A stretch of 64,000 nucleotides of DNA from UBA4729 sp039931245 (GCA_039931245.1 JBDTSH010000019.1:29540-93539); one strand, 5' to 3'; positions 8,780 through 18,101 are shown, numbered from the stretch's first letter. A program made the numbers and translations. The notes: generated by a model from the sequence alone, not told the origin.

Positions 8780-10963
8780 ATGGCTCAAGTTGTTATTGTT
8801 TCAAACCGTCTCCCCGTAACTGTCAAGAAAATTGACGGTAAGTTAGTATACGAAGCGAGCATGGGCGGCGTCGCCACCGGGCTAAGCTCGTACGTCAAAA
8901 ACCGCAAAAACAAATGGATAGGTTGGCCGGGTATTCCGAGCGAAGAGCTGACCGAAGCCGATAAGCACGCCGTGACACGTGAGCTGTCCAAGCGGAACTG
9001 TGTCCCTGTTTTCTTGGGACAAAAGGACTTAACCGATTTTTACAATGGCTATAGCAATAGCCTGCTGTGGCCTATCTTTCATAACTTACCGCTCGATGCC
9101 GAGATCCACAGCGAACGGTGGTGGAAAGCCTATCGTTCGGTTAACAAGACCTTTGCCCGCGCCGTATACGCGACCGCCCAAGCCGACAGTGTCATTTGGG
9201 TCCACGACTATCAACTCATGCTCCTCCCAGAAATGCTCAAGGCCGAGCTACCCCATAACTCCATCGGCTTTTTCCTGCATATACCGTTTCCAACGGCCCG
9301 TTCTTTTGCCAAATTAAGCGACGGTGCGAGCCTGATCAAAGGTCTGCTGGGGGCCGACTTAATCGGTTTTCACACCAAAAATTACGTAAAGAACTTTTTA
9401 AGCACCGCTGATTCGCTCGATCTCGGCGAACCGGGTGATGGCCAGCTCATCGTCCTCGACCGGGCCATCCGGGTCGTCGATTTTCCAATGGGGATCGATT
9501 ATGAGAAGTATGCGAGTGCCCGCGATTTGCCAGCTGTCAAAAAATCCGTCAAATTACTCAAGCGAAAATACAAAGGCAAACGAGTGATCGCGGCCGTTGA
9601 CCGGCTCGATATTAGTAAAGGTTTTATCGAACGACTCAAAGCTTACCGCGATTTTTTGGCTGCGAATCCCAAGCTACTCGGAAAAGTTATTTTTGTATTA
9701 GTCGGCGCACCATCACGAGGTGAGATTGCCGCGTATCAAAAGCTTTCGGTCCGCGTCGAGGCCATGGTGACGGCTATTAATGACGAATTCTCGACCGTTA
9801 AGTGGCAGCCCGTCGAGTACGTCAACCGCGCTATCCCTTTCGAAGATGTGAGCGCGCTTTTCCAGGTGGCCGACATCGCCTTTATCGCTCCCCTTCGCGA
9901 CGGTATGAATCTGGTCGCAAAAGAATTCATCGCCAGTAATCGCAAAAATGGCATACTCATTTTGAGCGAAACGGCCGGGGCCGCCCAAGAGCTGCAAGAT
10001 GCCCTGCTCGTCAATCATAAAAAGCCGGCCAGTTTGGTCGCAGCCCTCGAGCAGGCTATGGGCATGCGTAAGCGCGAAGCCGGCGGGCGCTATGGCCGCA
10101 TGCAGAAACACTTATCGGCTAATACCGTCCACACCTGGGCGGGTGATTTTATGAAGACCTTACAAAAACCCCTTGTCATGACGCCCCGCTTACTAACGCA
10201 TACCCTGACACCGAAGCACCAAGACAAAATAATCAAACAGTACGAGCGCGCCCGCAAACGCCTGCTCCTCCTCGATTACGATGGCAGCCTGGTCCCCTTT
10301 GTCGGGCATTATATTGAGTCCAAACCGCCCCAATCCCTCCAAAACTTGCTGCATAAACTGTCGGCTGAGAATAAAAATGATGTCGTGCTGATCAGTGGCC
10401 GTTCGGCGGCGGGCTTGGACCAGCGCTTCGCAGGTCTGCACCTCAATTTAGTCGCCGAACACGGCGCCATGACCAAACGGGCCGGGAGTAAAAACTGGCA
10501 CACATTGACCCGCGCGGAAAGCCGCTGGAAGCAGAAAATTCTACCGATATTGTATAAATATACCGCCATGACACCACGGGCCATCGTCGAAGAAAAGCCC
10601 CATTCACTTGTTTGGCACTATCGGCAGTCGCCCCCCTATTATGCCCAAAAATACGCAGTTGTCTTGAAGCGAGTGTTAAAACCCTTATTGAAAACCTATG
10701 GTCTCGCGATCTTTCAGGGCAGCAAAATTATGGAAATCAAAAATCCCTCAATTAACAAGGGATCGGCCTTGCAACCCTGGCTCAAGAATAAGTATGATTT
10801 TATATTAGTCGTCGGCGATGACAACACCGACGAGGACATGTTCGTGACCGTCCCGGCGTCAGCTAATAGTATTAAAATCGGTCGGGGTACAACTGCAGCC
10901 AAGTACCGCTTAGCCGATTCGAAGCAGGCCGTTAAACTTTTGCAGCGCTTGTCGTCACACTAG
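8780..10963 (+). CDS. Bifunctional trehalose-6-phosphate synthase / phosphatase (OtsA-OtsB fusion)
   Basis: Makes trehalose from UDP- or ADP-glucose and glucose-6-phosphate through trehalose-6-phosphate. Residues 1-475 are a GT20 glycosyltransferase (VIVSNRLPVTV start; WVHDYQLMLLP; GFFLHIPFP; LRDGMNLVAKEF). Residues 490-727 are a HAD trehalose-phosphatase (LLLLDYDGSLVPF motif I; LISGRSA; VVGDDNTDEDMF motif IV). Length 727 fits the two-domain fusion. Start at 8780 is chosen from the family N-terminus (MAQVVIVSNR). The 3' end overlaps mutM, which is convergent, by 32 bp. Likely role: osmoprotection or stress, or a surface glycolipid precursor. Confidence 0.96.
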   Translation: MAQVVIVSNRLPVTVKKIDGKLVYEASMGGVATGLSSYVKNRKNKWIGWPGIPSEELTEADKHAVTRELSKRNCVPVFLGQKDLTDFYNGYSNSLLWPIFHNLPLDAEIHSERWWKAYRSVNKTFARAVYATAQADSVIWVHDYQLMLLPEMLKAELPHNSIGFFLHIPFPTARSFAKLSDGASLIKGLLGADLIGFHTKNYVKNFLSTADSLDLGEPGDGQLIVLDRAIRVVDFPMGIDYEKYASARDLPAVKKSVKLLKRKYKGKRVIAAVDRLDISKGFIERLKAYRDFLAANPKLLGKVIFVLVGAPSRGEIAAYQKLSVRVEAMVTAINDEFSTVKWQPVEYVNRAIPFEDVSALFQVADIAFIAPLRDGMNLVAKEFIASNRKNGILILSETAGAAQELQDALLVNHKKPASLVAALEQAMGMRKREAGGRYGRMQKHLSANTVHTWAGDFMKTLQKPLVMTPRLLTHTLTPKHQDKIIKQYERARKRLLLLDYDGSLVPFVGHYIESKPPQSLQNLLHKLSAENKNDVVLISGRSAAGLDQRFAGLHLNLVAEHGAMTKRAGSKNWHTLTRAESRWKQKILPILYKYTAMTPRAIVEEKPHSLVWHYRQSPPYYAQKYAVVLKRVLKPLLKTYGLAIFQGSKIMEIKNPSINKGSALQPWLKNKYDFILVVGDDNTDEDMFVTVPASANSIKIGRGTTAAKYRLADSKQAVKLLQRLSSH

Positions 10964-11837
10964 ACGGCGGGGTTTTTTGACAATGCGGACAGGTATGCGT
11001 CCCGCGCCCGGCGACTCGGCTCTTGATGATTGGCGTCCCGCAACGTGGGCACGCTTGGTCTTCCCGGCGAAAGACATTAGCAAATTTGAGGTAACTGCCC
11101 CGCCGCCCCTCGGCATCGACGTAGTTTCTATCACTTGAGCCACCTTGATCGATACTCAATTGCAAGACTGCTCGAATGCAATCGTAGAGGTCTTTAATCT
11201 TGTTATCAGCTACATCAGCTACTCTGCTAGCAGGATGAATTTTCGCCCCCCACAAACTTTCGTCGGCATAGATGTTACCGATGCCTGCCACGACCGTCTG
11301 GTCCAACAGCGCGGCCTTGATACTGGTGTTTTTGCGGCGCAGTAGTTGGTCGCGGAAGACGCGTGGGGTAAAGTTAGGCCCGAGCGGCTCGGGCCCAATC
11401 TTTTTGATAAAGTCGACGTTCATAACTTCGGCCGTTGGCAGCAAACGCATCCAGCCAAACTTGCGCTGATCATTAAAATAAAGCACGCTCCCGTCACTGA
11501 ACTCAACGGTAACGCGCGTTGACTTATCGGGAAGCTCGCCAATCAGCGAATCATTGGGGTGCCCGGCACCAAAATGAACGCCGTGGCCGCGAAACACTAA
11601 CTGTCCCGTCATTTTAAGATGTGTGACGAGCGTGTAGTCCGTCGATAATTTTATCAACAACATCTTCCCTCGGCGAGAAACCGGCCCCACCGCTGACCCG
11701 ACCAAAAAGGCCTGCACGTCGCGCGGAGCATTCGGGAAGCTCTTTGGGTTATCGCTATTCACACTCGCGACAATCCGGCCCGGCAACAAGCGCTGCAGGC
11801 CAACTGCGACCGTCTCAACCTCAGGTAACTCTGGCAT
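10932..11837 (-). CDS. mutM: Formamidopyrimidine-DNA glycosylase
   Basis: Bifunctional glycosylase/AP lyase removing 8-oxoG and Fapy lesions. The catalytic N-terminus PELPEVETV (Pro2, Glu3) is intact, as are the H2TH region and the zinc finger (CPRCG...CPHCQ), which is followed by a 12-residue Ser/Thr/Ala tail. TACAAT (11844-11849 complement) ends 6 nt before the ATG: leaderless. Unlike DnaG and UDG in this window, its metal site is preserved. Confidence 0.97.
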   Translation of the reverse strand: MPELPEVETVAVGLQRLLPGRIVASVNSDNPKSFPNAPRDVQAFLVGSAVGPVSRRGKMLLIKLSTDYTLVTHLKMTGQLVFRGHGVHFGAGHPNDSLIGELPDKSTRVTVEFSDGSVLYFNDQRKFGWMRLLPTAEVMNVDFIKKIGPEPLGPNFTPRVFRDQLLRRKNTSIKAALLDQTVVAGIGNIYADESLWGAKIHPASRVADVADNKIKDLYDCIRAVLQLSIDQGGSSDRNYVDAEGRRGSYLKFANVFRREDQACPRCGTPIIKSRVAGRGTHTCPHCQKTPPSSVTTSAAKV

Positions 11838-11843
11838 ATACGT

Positions 11844-11849
11844 ATTGTA
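11844..11849 (-). promoter_or_regulatory. -10 box of mutM (leaderless)
   Basis: TACAAT on the minus strand followed by 6 nt (ACGTAT) and the ATG. No room for a ribosome binding site between -10 and start. Confidence 0.65.
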
Positions 11850-11941
11850 GCAGCCACGGAGAGGCCGGCGAGGGGTGGGGGTCGACTAAAATAGCCATTA
11901 CTCCTATACAGGTCGGCTGCTGCTGCTGTACCATTAGGTCT

Positions 11942-12181
11942 ATGGCCGATTCATTATTCAACATCCTCACTGGCAAAAATTTCGATGTGCCCCCGGAAGT
12001 TGCGAGTATCAAGAAGTACGTCCACGATAACTACCAATGCGATGTGGCGGTCATGGTCCGCGAGAAAGATATCGTCGTCACCACGGCCAGCTCGGCCCTC
12101 GCCAACACGCTCCGACTGTGTAGCCCCGATATGAAACGGCGCTGTCAGTTGGAAAAACGCTTAGTGTTTCGAATAGGCTAG
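11942..12181 (+). CDS. DUF721/DciA-like miniprotein
   Basis: 79 residues. The second half (VAVMVREKDIVVTTASSALANTL and following KRLVFRIG) has the strand-helix-strand pattern of DUF721, the domain of DciA, the DnaB helicase loader of many bacteria. It is only about half the usual DciA length. The ATG at 11942 is supported by a TACCAT -10 box (11929-11934) ending 7 nt upstream. Location between mutM and polA fits a replication role, but this is inference. Confidence 0.6.
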   Translation: MADSLFNILTGKNFDVPPEVASIKKYVHDNYQCDVAVMVREKDIVVTTASSALANTLRLCSPDMKRRCQLEKRLVFRIG

Positions 12182-12270
12182 CCCGGGGAGTGTCCGGCGC
12201 CGAATCTACTGGGCCACCCCCGCGCCCCAAGACAATTGTCCCCTGCCTGACGTCAGTCGGCCCGACTTAA

Positions 12271-12834
12271 TTAGTGTTGGGTATTTAGAAATTGACTAGA
12301 AATTAAATTATAATCCGGTACTTGCGCCTGGAACAGCGTCAGTGACAAGCTGAGCGCTCCGAGATAGGTGGATGGTTTGCCGCAGCTGGTCGCCCACGAG
12401 CGGATAAGCTTCTTGCCATCTTGCATAAATTCAAAGACGTAGCGGTTACCAAGAGGACAATAGCCGGTTTCGTTCTTCAGGGTCGGGTCAGGATTGTTTT
12501 TCGTAAAACCGGCGAGGTGGAGAGCGCTCAAGAAATTATAATAGCCCGCTTCAGTATTGGCGTACGTTTGTTGCGAAGTCACACTGTTGTTATAGCCACT
12601 TATCGTCTCGATGACGACATTATTTTGCCCGACGGTAATCTGTATTTGTTTATGATCCTGGGCGGCGTTAATCGGGCCATCATTCGTCAACCGGGCGACG
12701 GCACTGGTCGTCGAATAACTTTGGAGGGTTTTCGTGGTCTGAGGGGCCGGGCCCTTGCCGCCATGTTGCACGATAATAACGATCAGCAGAATGAGTAGTC
12801 CGATGGTAAGCAGGAGTCCGATAAGATAGCGCAT
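12271..12834 (-). CDS. Membrane-anchored extracytoplasmic protein, unknown
   Basis: 187 residues. One N-terminal transmembrane anchor (residues 4-24, Leu/Ile rich) and a soluble domain with two cysteines (GYCPLGNRYVFEF and TSCGKPS) that could form a disulfide outside. Shine-Dalgarno AGAGG lies 6 nt before the ATG. I do not recognise the domain; the layout resembles small lineage-specific surface proteins. Confidence 0.7.
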   Translation of the reverse strand: MRYLIGLLLTIGLLILLIVIIVQHGGKGPAPQTTKTLQSYSTTSAVARLTNDGPINAAQDHKQIQITVGQNNVVIETISGYNNSVTSQQTYANTEAGYYNFLSALHLAGFTKNNPDPTLKNETGYCPLGNRYVFEFMQDGKKLIRSWATSCGKPSTYLGALSLSLTLFQAQVPDYNLISSQFLNTQH

Positions 12835-12964
12835 GGGAACCTCTTAAAGTAGTAATACTATGTATATAGTAGCACTATTCTGCATTTTCTGCAAGTTTTA
12901 GGGTTATGCACCGCTCCCCTATGAAAGATTCATTTCTGTGCGCCAAGCGTGACATAATGAAAAG

Positions 12965-13417
12965 ATGAAATTAAAATACGAGACCGCCGTCGCGACCTTG
13001 GTTCAATTTGTCCTCCTGACGTTTTTAAATATCGCCACCGGGCTGAGTTCGGTCGTCAGCGAATGCCACAAAGATAGCACCAACTGCGTGAGCAACTTGC
13101 TGGTGTCGCTCATCTTTTTCTTGCTGATATCGCTCTGGTTCGGTTTTATCTGGATACTCGGCTTTGCCGCCCAAGACCGCCGCAGCAAACGCCTAGCCCG
13201 CGTATTGATCGCGGCTGAAGTCTTCATCGCCCTTATCGCCGTCTTCAATGCCAAGCACCATACGAACGTCCTCGGTCTGATAACGAGCCTCATTGATCTA
13301 GCGCTCGCCCTCTGGGTCATTACGCTCGCCTACCGCCTCAGCCGAGCCGACGGTGGCCGGATTATGTCAAAGCCCCGAACCCGCCAACGCCGACACTCGA
13401 TCACGCCGAAGCTATGA
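12965..13417 (+). CDS. Four-helix membrane protein, unknown
   Basis: 150 residues with four hydrophobic segments (about 9-28, 44-66, 80-95, 102-122) and a basic C-terminal tail (KPRTRQRRHS). A CATAAT box at 12953-12958 ends 6 nt before the ATG at 12965, predicting a leaderless message. Two cysteines (ECHKDSTNC) lie in the first loop. Function unknown. It overlaps the end of the convergent small gene by 6 nt. Confidence 0.65.
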   Translation: MKLKYETAVATLVQFVLLTFLNIATGLSSVVSECHKDSTNCVSNLLVSLIFFLLISLWFGFIWILGFAAQDRRSKRLARVLIAAEVFIALIAVFNAKHHTNVLGLITSLIDLALALWVITLAYRLSRADGGRIMSKPRTRQRRHSITPKL

Positions 13418-13615
13418 GTCTCGTCCGCCGGCACCGGGAGGGAGAAAAACAGTGGGGATGATTAATTTTCCGGCAAACCCCGGCAGGCCTCGTTGCTGGC
13501 GTTCGTCTTCCGCCGTGAGGAAACTTCCGCCTAAATTGGCATGCATCTCGAGCTCATCGATACCCATTTTGACGTAGTCGCCCCCGTCGCCATTGGCTAT
13601 TAATTCTGCTGTCAT
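13412..13615 (-). CDS. Small soluble protein, unknown
   Basis: 67 residues beginning MTAELIANGDGGDYVKMG. The ATG at 13615 has GGGGG about 6 nt upstream and a TATAAC-like box further upstream. No family recognised; the 3' end overlaps the convergent membrane-protein gene by 6 nt. Could be spurious, but the start signals are good. Confidence 0.45.
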   Translation of the reverse strand: MTAELIANGDGGDYVKMGIDELEMHANLGGSFLTAEDERQQRGLPGFAGKLIIPTVFLPPGAGGRDS

Positions 13616-13758
13616 GCCGACCCCCAATAGTTATATTAGCCGAAACGTCTGGCCCGCTCCCCTCCCGATGAGCCGAACAAAACCCTTAACACCATAGTGA
13701 CAGCCTACGCTTAAGCCGTCAGTGAAAAACCTCACGCCCGCGGCTATTCAACCACCTT

Positions 13759-14022
13759 CTAGTTACAAAAACCGCTTTGTGACTTTACGAAGGCGCTAAT
13801 TGTTTTATCAGAACAGAGCTGTTGTTTGACGTCTAGCGCTTGGGTGGCTTGTTTTTGTAGACTATCAAGCTTGGTCGCTTCCGTGTGTACGTACGTTATG
13901 GCCTTAAATAATAGCACTGCCGTGACGGCAAAACTGGCCAGAATTAAGAGCCCAAAGGCAGTCACCACGAAGTTGAGCAGTTTGAGCTGGCGACTTACTT
14001 TTCGAAGGAGAACATCATCCAT
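13759..14022 (-). CDS. Small single-span membrane protein, unknown
   Basis: 87 residues: a short cytoplasmic stretch, one transmembrane helix (FVVTAFGLLILASFAVTAVL, residues 18-37), a predicted coiled-coil stalk and two cysteines near the C-terminus. A perfect TATAAT (14029-14034 complement) ends 6 nt before the ATG and overlaps the polA stop codon, so this gene has its own leaderless transcript nested at the end of polA. Confidence 0.7.
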   Translation of the reverse strand: MDDVLLRKVSRQLKLLNFVVTAFGLLILASFAVTAVLLFKAITYVHTEATKLDSLQKQATQALDVKQQLCSDKTISAFVKSQSGFCN

Positions 14023-14029
14023 GTGACTA

Positions 14030-16690
14030 TTATAACTCCCCCCAGTTGGCGGCGATAGTCGCGTCGACGTCCAAGCGGACGGGCAGTTTATAGACCTCTT
14101 GCATGGTATTTTTAAGTAGTTCAGCGACCGCCTCGGCGTCAGACGCGGGACATTCGATGAGGATAGAATCATGAATTTGCAGCAGCATATGGCTGGCCGG
14201 GTATTGCGCACTCAATAGTTTGTCGACTTTAATCATTGCCAACTTCATCAAATCGGCTTCAGTACCTTGAATCGGCATGTTAATGGCGGCCCGCTCAGCG
14301 CCTTGACGCACCATAAAGTTACTCGATTTGATATCGGGCATCGGCCGGCGACGACCGAAAAGTGTTTCGACGTAGCCATCTACCCTGGCCTGTTCCAATA
14401 AATGATCCATGTAATCAAACAGTGGCTGGCGGAGTTGCTTGTACTTATCGATGAACGCCACGGCCTGGTCCCGGGTCATGCCAGTCGCGAGGCTGAGACC
14501 ATGCGGGCTCATCCCATATAAAATACCGAAATTGATAACTTTCGCGGCCTGGCGCATGCCTTTCGTGACGTCTTCGAGTTCACGACCATAGACTTGGGCG
14601 GCGGTCGACTGGTGAATATCGGCCCCCCGATTAAACATGTCGATCAGTTCGGTGTCGCCAGCCAGCACGGCCGCTAAGCGTAACTCGAACTGTGAATAAT
14701 CGGCGCTGACGAGCTGCTTGCCCGGCCCGGCGACAAAGGCCGTCCGAATGTGTCGGCCGAGTTCGGTGCGGGTCGGGATGTTCTGTAAGTTGGGGTCAGT
14801 GCTGCTCAGGCGGCCGGTTTGGGCAATCGTTAAGTTGAAGGTAGTGTGCAGCCGCGATTGGTTGTCGACCAGTTTCGGCAAGGCGTCGACGTAAGTATTT
14901 TTGAGTTTGGCTACTTCACGGTACTGCGAGATAAGGTCGATGATGGGATGCTTATCGCGTAATTTATCAAGCTGTTTGGCGTCGGTTGAATAGCCGGTTT
15001 TACCTTTTTTAATGCCGAGGGCGGGTAGCCCGAGCTTCGTGAATAGTATCTCGGCAAGTTGAGACGGGCTGGCAATATTAAATTCTTGTTCGGCGTAGCC
15101 GTAAATTTGCTGTTCCAGATCGGACACTGAATCGTCGATCGTGGTGGCGAAGTGAGCAAGGTAGTCGGTGTCGAGCTGGATACCGGTGTATTCCATCTTG
15201 GCGAGCACGGCAATGACGGGCCACTCAACGGTTCGCACCAGCTCGGCCAGTTTGGGTATCGCCTTGAGATCCTTGAATTGCTGCCGATACAGCGCCCGGA
15301 TAACGGCGATGCTCTCGGGCGCCCGGGTCATAAATTCCGCGATGTCAAGATCATCGAATGGTGATCCCTCATATCCAAGATCGGCCTGAGCCAAATCAGT
15401 CAGGGTCTGTTCGCGGCGCAAGCTATTGAGCACGAAAGCGCCGACAAAAACATCGTGGGCGACCGTCGGCAGGGGTAGACCGAGCTCGAGAAACATCTTG
15501 TAGATGGCTTTAAGGTCGTGCCCGATGACTGGCGGTAGTGCCGCCAGGTTGGCGGGAACATTGGGCGCGCCAATTTTGGCTATATCAATGGTGTAAACGT
15601 CCCGGCCGTCGACACTCAAGATCAGGCATTGCGGCTGCTGGCCGTGCTTGCCGGCCGACCGCCCGTGCACAAACAGCTGGTCGGCGCCGTCAAACGTCAA
15701 GGCGGCGAGCTGCTCGGCCGAATCGATCAAATGATTGTGGCCGACTTCGAGCGGCGCACCAGACGTCATCTTGCTCGACGGACTAGGGGCCGGCACCTGC
15801 ATGACGTTGGGTAATTGGCGCACCAGTGAGCGAAATTCCAGACGTTGCAGTAAATCTTGAATCTTGATCGGGTCGGCCTTCGTGCCGTCCACCGCTTGTA
15901 GGTCGAGGGGGATTGGGGCATCCGTCCAGATCCGAGCTAATTCTTTACTCAAGTAGGCCAGCTCTTTACCGGCTTCCAACTTGCGGCGCGTCGAGTCTTT
16001 TAGGAGGGCGAGATTATCATAAATATTATCGAGCGTCTCGTATTGTTTGAGCAGTTCGAGGGCCCCCTTCTCGCCAATGCCGGGCACGCCGGGAATATTG
16101 TCCGAACTATCACCCTTCAGCGATTTCATATCGAGAAACTGCTCGACCCGGATGCCGTATTTGGCGGTGAAACTTTCTGGGGAGTAGAGTTCAATATTGC
16201 TGAGGCCCGTCTTGAGGGCGTAGACGTGCACATGCGAATTAATGAGTTGCAACATATCCATGTCACTGGTTATCAACAGCGTTTCAATATCTTGGGCTTT
16301 GGCTTGAACAGCTAAGGCGCCCATGATGTCGTCGGCTTCGTAGTCATCGAGTTCGTAAAGCGGCCAGCCGAAGGCCGCGAGAAGTTCGTGCAGGACGGGT
16401 ATCTGCGCTTTAAAATCAGCCGGAGCTGGTTTACGGCCGGCCTTGTACTCCGGGTATAGCTCAAGACGACGGCGAATATTAGTCTTGGGCTTGTCCCACG
16501 CCACCGCGACGTAATCGGGTTTAAGACGCCGAATGACCTCCAAGGCCATCGTCGCAAATCCAAAAATTCCGCCGGTCGGCGTTCCATCTTTTGTGGTCAG
16601 ACCAGACATAGCATAGTAGCCGCGGTAGAACACACTTTTCCCGTCGATAACCACCAGCTTTTTCTTGAGGTGAGTGGCCGTTTGCGTCAT
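14030..16690 (-). CDS. polA: DNA polymerase I
   Basis: 886 residues. Residues 10-280 are the 5'-3' exonuclease (VIDGKSVFYRGYYA; DDYEADDIMGALA). The middle domain (about 320-500) keeps the fold but lacks the DxE, D and YxxxD residues of an active 3'-5' proofreading site. The polymerase domain has motif A (DYSQFELRLAAVLA), motif B (RQAAKVINFGILYG) and motif C (QIHDSILIE). TATACT (16698-16703 complement) ends 7 nt before the ATG: leaderless promoter in the 20-nt gap after the sigma-factor gene. Confidence 0.97.
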   Translation of the reverse strand: MTQTATHLKKKLVVIDGKSVFYRGYYAMSGLTTKDGTPTGGIFGFATMALEVIRRLKPDYVAVAWDKPKTNIRRRLELYPEYKAGRKPAPADFKAQIPVLHELLAAFGWPLYELDDYEADDIMGALAVQAKAQDIETLLITSDMDMLQLINSHVHVYALKTGLSNIELYSPESFTAKYGIRVEQFLDMKSLKGDSSDNIPGVPGIGEKGALELLKQYETLDNIYDNLALLKDSTRRKLEAGKELAYLSKELARIWTDAPIPLDLQAVDGTKADPIKIQDLLQRLEFRSLVRQLPNVMQVPAPSPSSKMTSGAPLEVGHNHLIDSAEQLAALTFDGADQLFVHGRSAGKHGQQPQCLILSVDGRDVYTIDIAKIGAPNVPANLAALPPVIGHDLKAIYKMFLELGLPLPTVAHDVFVGAFVLNSLRREQTLTDLAQADLGYEGSPFDDLDIAEFMTRAPESIAVIRALYRQQFKDLKAIPKLAELVRTVEWPVIAVLAKMEYTGIQLDTDYLAHFATTIDDSVSDLEQQIYGYAEQEFNIASPSQLAEILFTKLGLPALGIKKGKTGYSTDAKQLDKLRDKHPIIDLISQYREVAKLKNTYVDALPKLVDNQSRLHTTFNLTIAQTGRLSSTDPNLQNIPTRTELGRHIRTAFVAGPGKQLVSADYSQFELRLAAVLAGDTELIDMFNRGADIHQSTAAQVYGRELEDVTKGMRQAAKVINFGILYGMSPHGLSLATGMTRDQAVAFIDKYKQLRQPLFDYMDHLLEQARVDGYVETLFGRRRPMPDIKSSNFMVRQGAERAAINMPIQGTEADLMKLAMIKVDKLLSAQYPASHMLLQIHDSILIECPASDAEAVAELLKNTMQEVYKLPVRLDVDATIAANWGEL

Positions 16691-16697
16691 AGCTAAC

Positions 16698-16703
16698 AGT
16701 ATA
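16698..16703 (-). promoter_or_regulatory. -10 box of polA (leaderless)
   Basis: TATACT on the minus strand, 7 nt before the ATG at 16690, inside the 20-nt gap after the sigma-factor stop. Confidence 0.65.
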
Positions 16704-16710
16704 GACTATT

Positions 16711-17868
16711 TTAGGTGAGGTAGTCGCGCAGCTTGGCTAAAATAATAGGATCCTGCAATTTCTTCATGGCCGAGATATGGCGTTGCCTGATGGTTTGCCG
16801 AGTAGAGTGCTGGTTGGGGTGTTCGGCGATCTGCTGTAACGTCCACGGCCGGCCGTCGACCAGACCGGCCCGAAGCGCCACAACCTCCGCTTCGTTCTTA
16901 GTTAAGCTGTGTGCCAATACGTCGAGCAAATCACGACGCAATAAACTTAACTCAACTTGTTCAAACTCCGCCGCAAAGCCAGGATCTTTTATTAACCCCC
17001 CGAGAGTATCGACCCCCTCTTCACCCACCAGCTTGTCGAAGTAAATCGGCAATTGGCCCCAGCCCAATAATTCTTGAACTTTTGGTTCGGTTTGCCCCAT
17101 ATGGTGGGCCGTTTCGGCCACAGTTGGCCGGCGACCCGACAAAGCCGACAGTTCGCGCTGCGCCCGAGTGGCGGCATCAACTTGGATTTTAACAGCCGCG
17201 GCAATGCGGATAGTCCGACCTTTTTGTGAAACCGCATAGCCGATGCTTTGCCGTATCCACCACGATGCGTGGGTACTAAACTTGTTACCGCGGGTGTAAT
17301 CAAACTTATCAACCGCTTTATTAAGGCCCAGGCTACCTTCTTGAATTAAGTCCAGGAATTCCAGCCCGCGACCACGGTAGAGCTTGGCGATGGAAACGAC
17401 GAGTCGGAGGTTTGCTTCGATAAAGTGCTGCTTGGCGTCGTCGCCGGTGCGCCCAATCTCGGCAAGCTCAGCCGGCAGGTCGACTTGTTCGTCTGACTGG
17501 CTCATTGAGTACTCTCCCAAGGCATAGGGATCTCCCAGCAGTTTTTTGGCATACAGACCGGCTTCAATGTCTTTGGCCAGGCTGATTTCTTGCTCGGCCG
17601 TTAAGAGTGGAATACGGCCAATTGTCCGCAGGAATTGTTTGATGCCGTCGGTCGTAGGGGCCGGTACATCGAGGTCATCAACGGCGAGGTCTTCGCCCAT
17701 CACATCTGCACCATACTTCGGCCGGGTATACTCGGCGGGGCCGGGGAAAAGATCGTCAGCGGAGCGCGTGGCGATCAAACCTAAGCCGCCCACCAGCCGA
17801 AGCTGCTCCGGCTGGCCCGGCGGATTGCTACTATTCTCAGGGACTCTTTCGAATTGTTGGGCGGTCAT
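16711..17868 (-). CDS. Sigma-70 family factor, second copy (group 2-like)
   Basis: 385 residues. Region 1.2 (GIKQFLRTIGRIPLLTAEQE), region 2 (ANLRLVVSIAKLYRGRGLEF, then DLIQEGSLGL and STHASWWIRQSIGYAV), region 3 and region 4 with a helix-turn-helix (TLQQIAEHPNQHSTRQTIRQ) are all present. It differs from the RpoD encoded at 23257-24423: region 3.0 reads RTIRIAAAV rather than RTIRIPVHM and there is a long insertion before region 2. Probably an alternative factor for stress or growth phase. AGTGAG lies 5 nt before the ATG; a TACAAT box is about 30 nt upstream, so this gene has a leader. Confidence 0.9.
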   Translation of the reverse strand: MTAQQFERVPENSSNPPGQPEQLRLVGGLGLIATRSADDLFPGPAEYTRPKYGADVMGEDLAVDDLDVPAPTTDGIKQFLRTIGRIPLLTAEQEISLAKDIEAGLYAKKLLGDPYALGEYSMSQSDEQVDLPAELAEIGRTGDDAKQHFIEANLRLVVSIAKLYRGRGLEFLDLIQEGSLGLNKAVDKFDYTRGNKFSTHASWWIRQSIGYAVSQKGRTIRIAAAVKIQVDAATRAQRELSALSGRRPTVAETAHHMGQTEPKVQELLGWGQLPIYFDKLVGEEGVDTLGGLIKDPGFAAEFEQVELSLLRRDLLDVLAHSLTKNEAEVVALRAGLVDGRPWTLQQIAEHPNQHSTRQTIRQRHISAMKKLQDPIILAKLRDYLT

Positions 17869-18087
17869 ATTCTCACTTTCAGTTTTATTATTGTAATCAC
17901 GGAGCTGGTATCATGCAAGCGGAAGCGGCTTCACGGGGACGGCATTTGTTTTGGCCCCTGACAGTCTGCCCCTCTTTTCTCCCACCCCAGGCTGACGTCT
18001 CGCGCGACATAGCTCTGATCCGTCACCGGTCGGACGCCTCGATGGTTGCGACGGTTTGATTCATGCCGACAAAAGCAAATTGACCAG

Positions 18088-18093
18088 TATAAT
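18088..18093 (+). promoter_or_regulatory. -10 box of the P-type ATPase gene (leaderless)
   Basis: Perfect TATAAT ending 8 nt before the ATG at 18102. No clear -35 at the right distance. Confidence 0.6.
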
Positions 18094-18101
18094 GCTTACG
18101 T

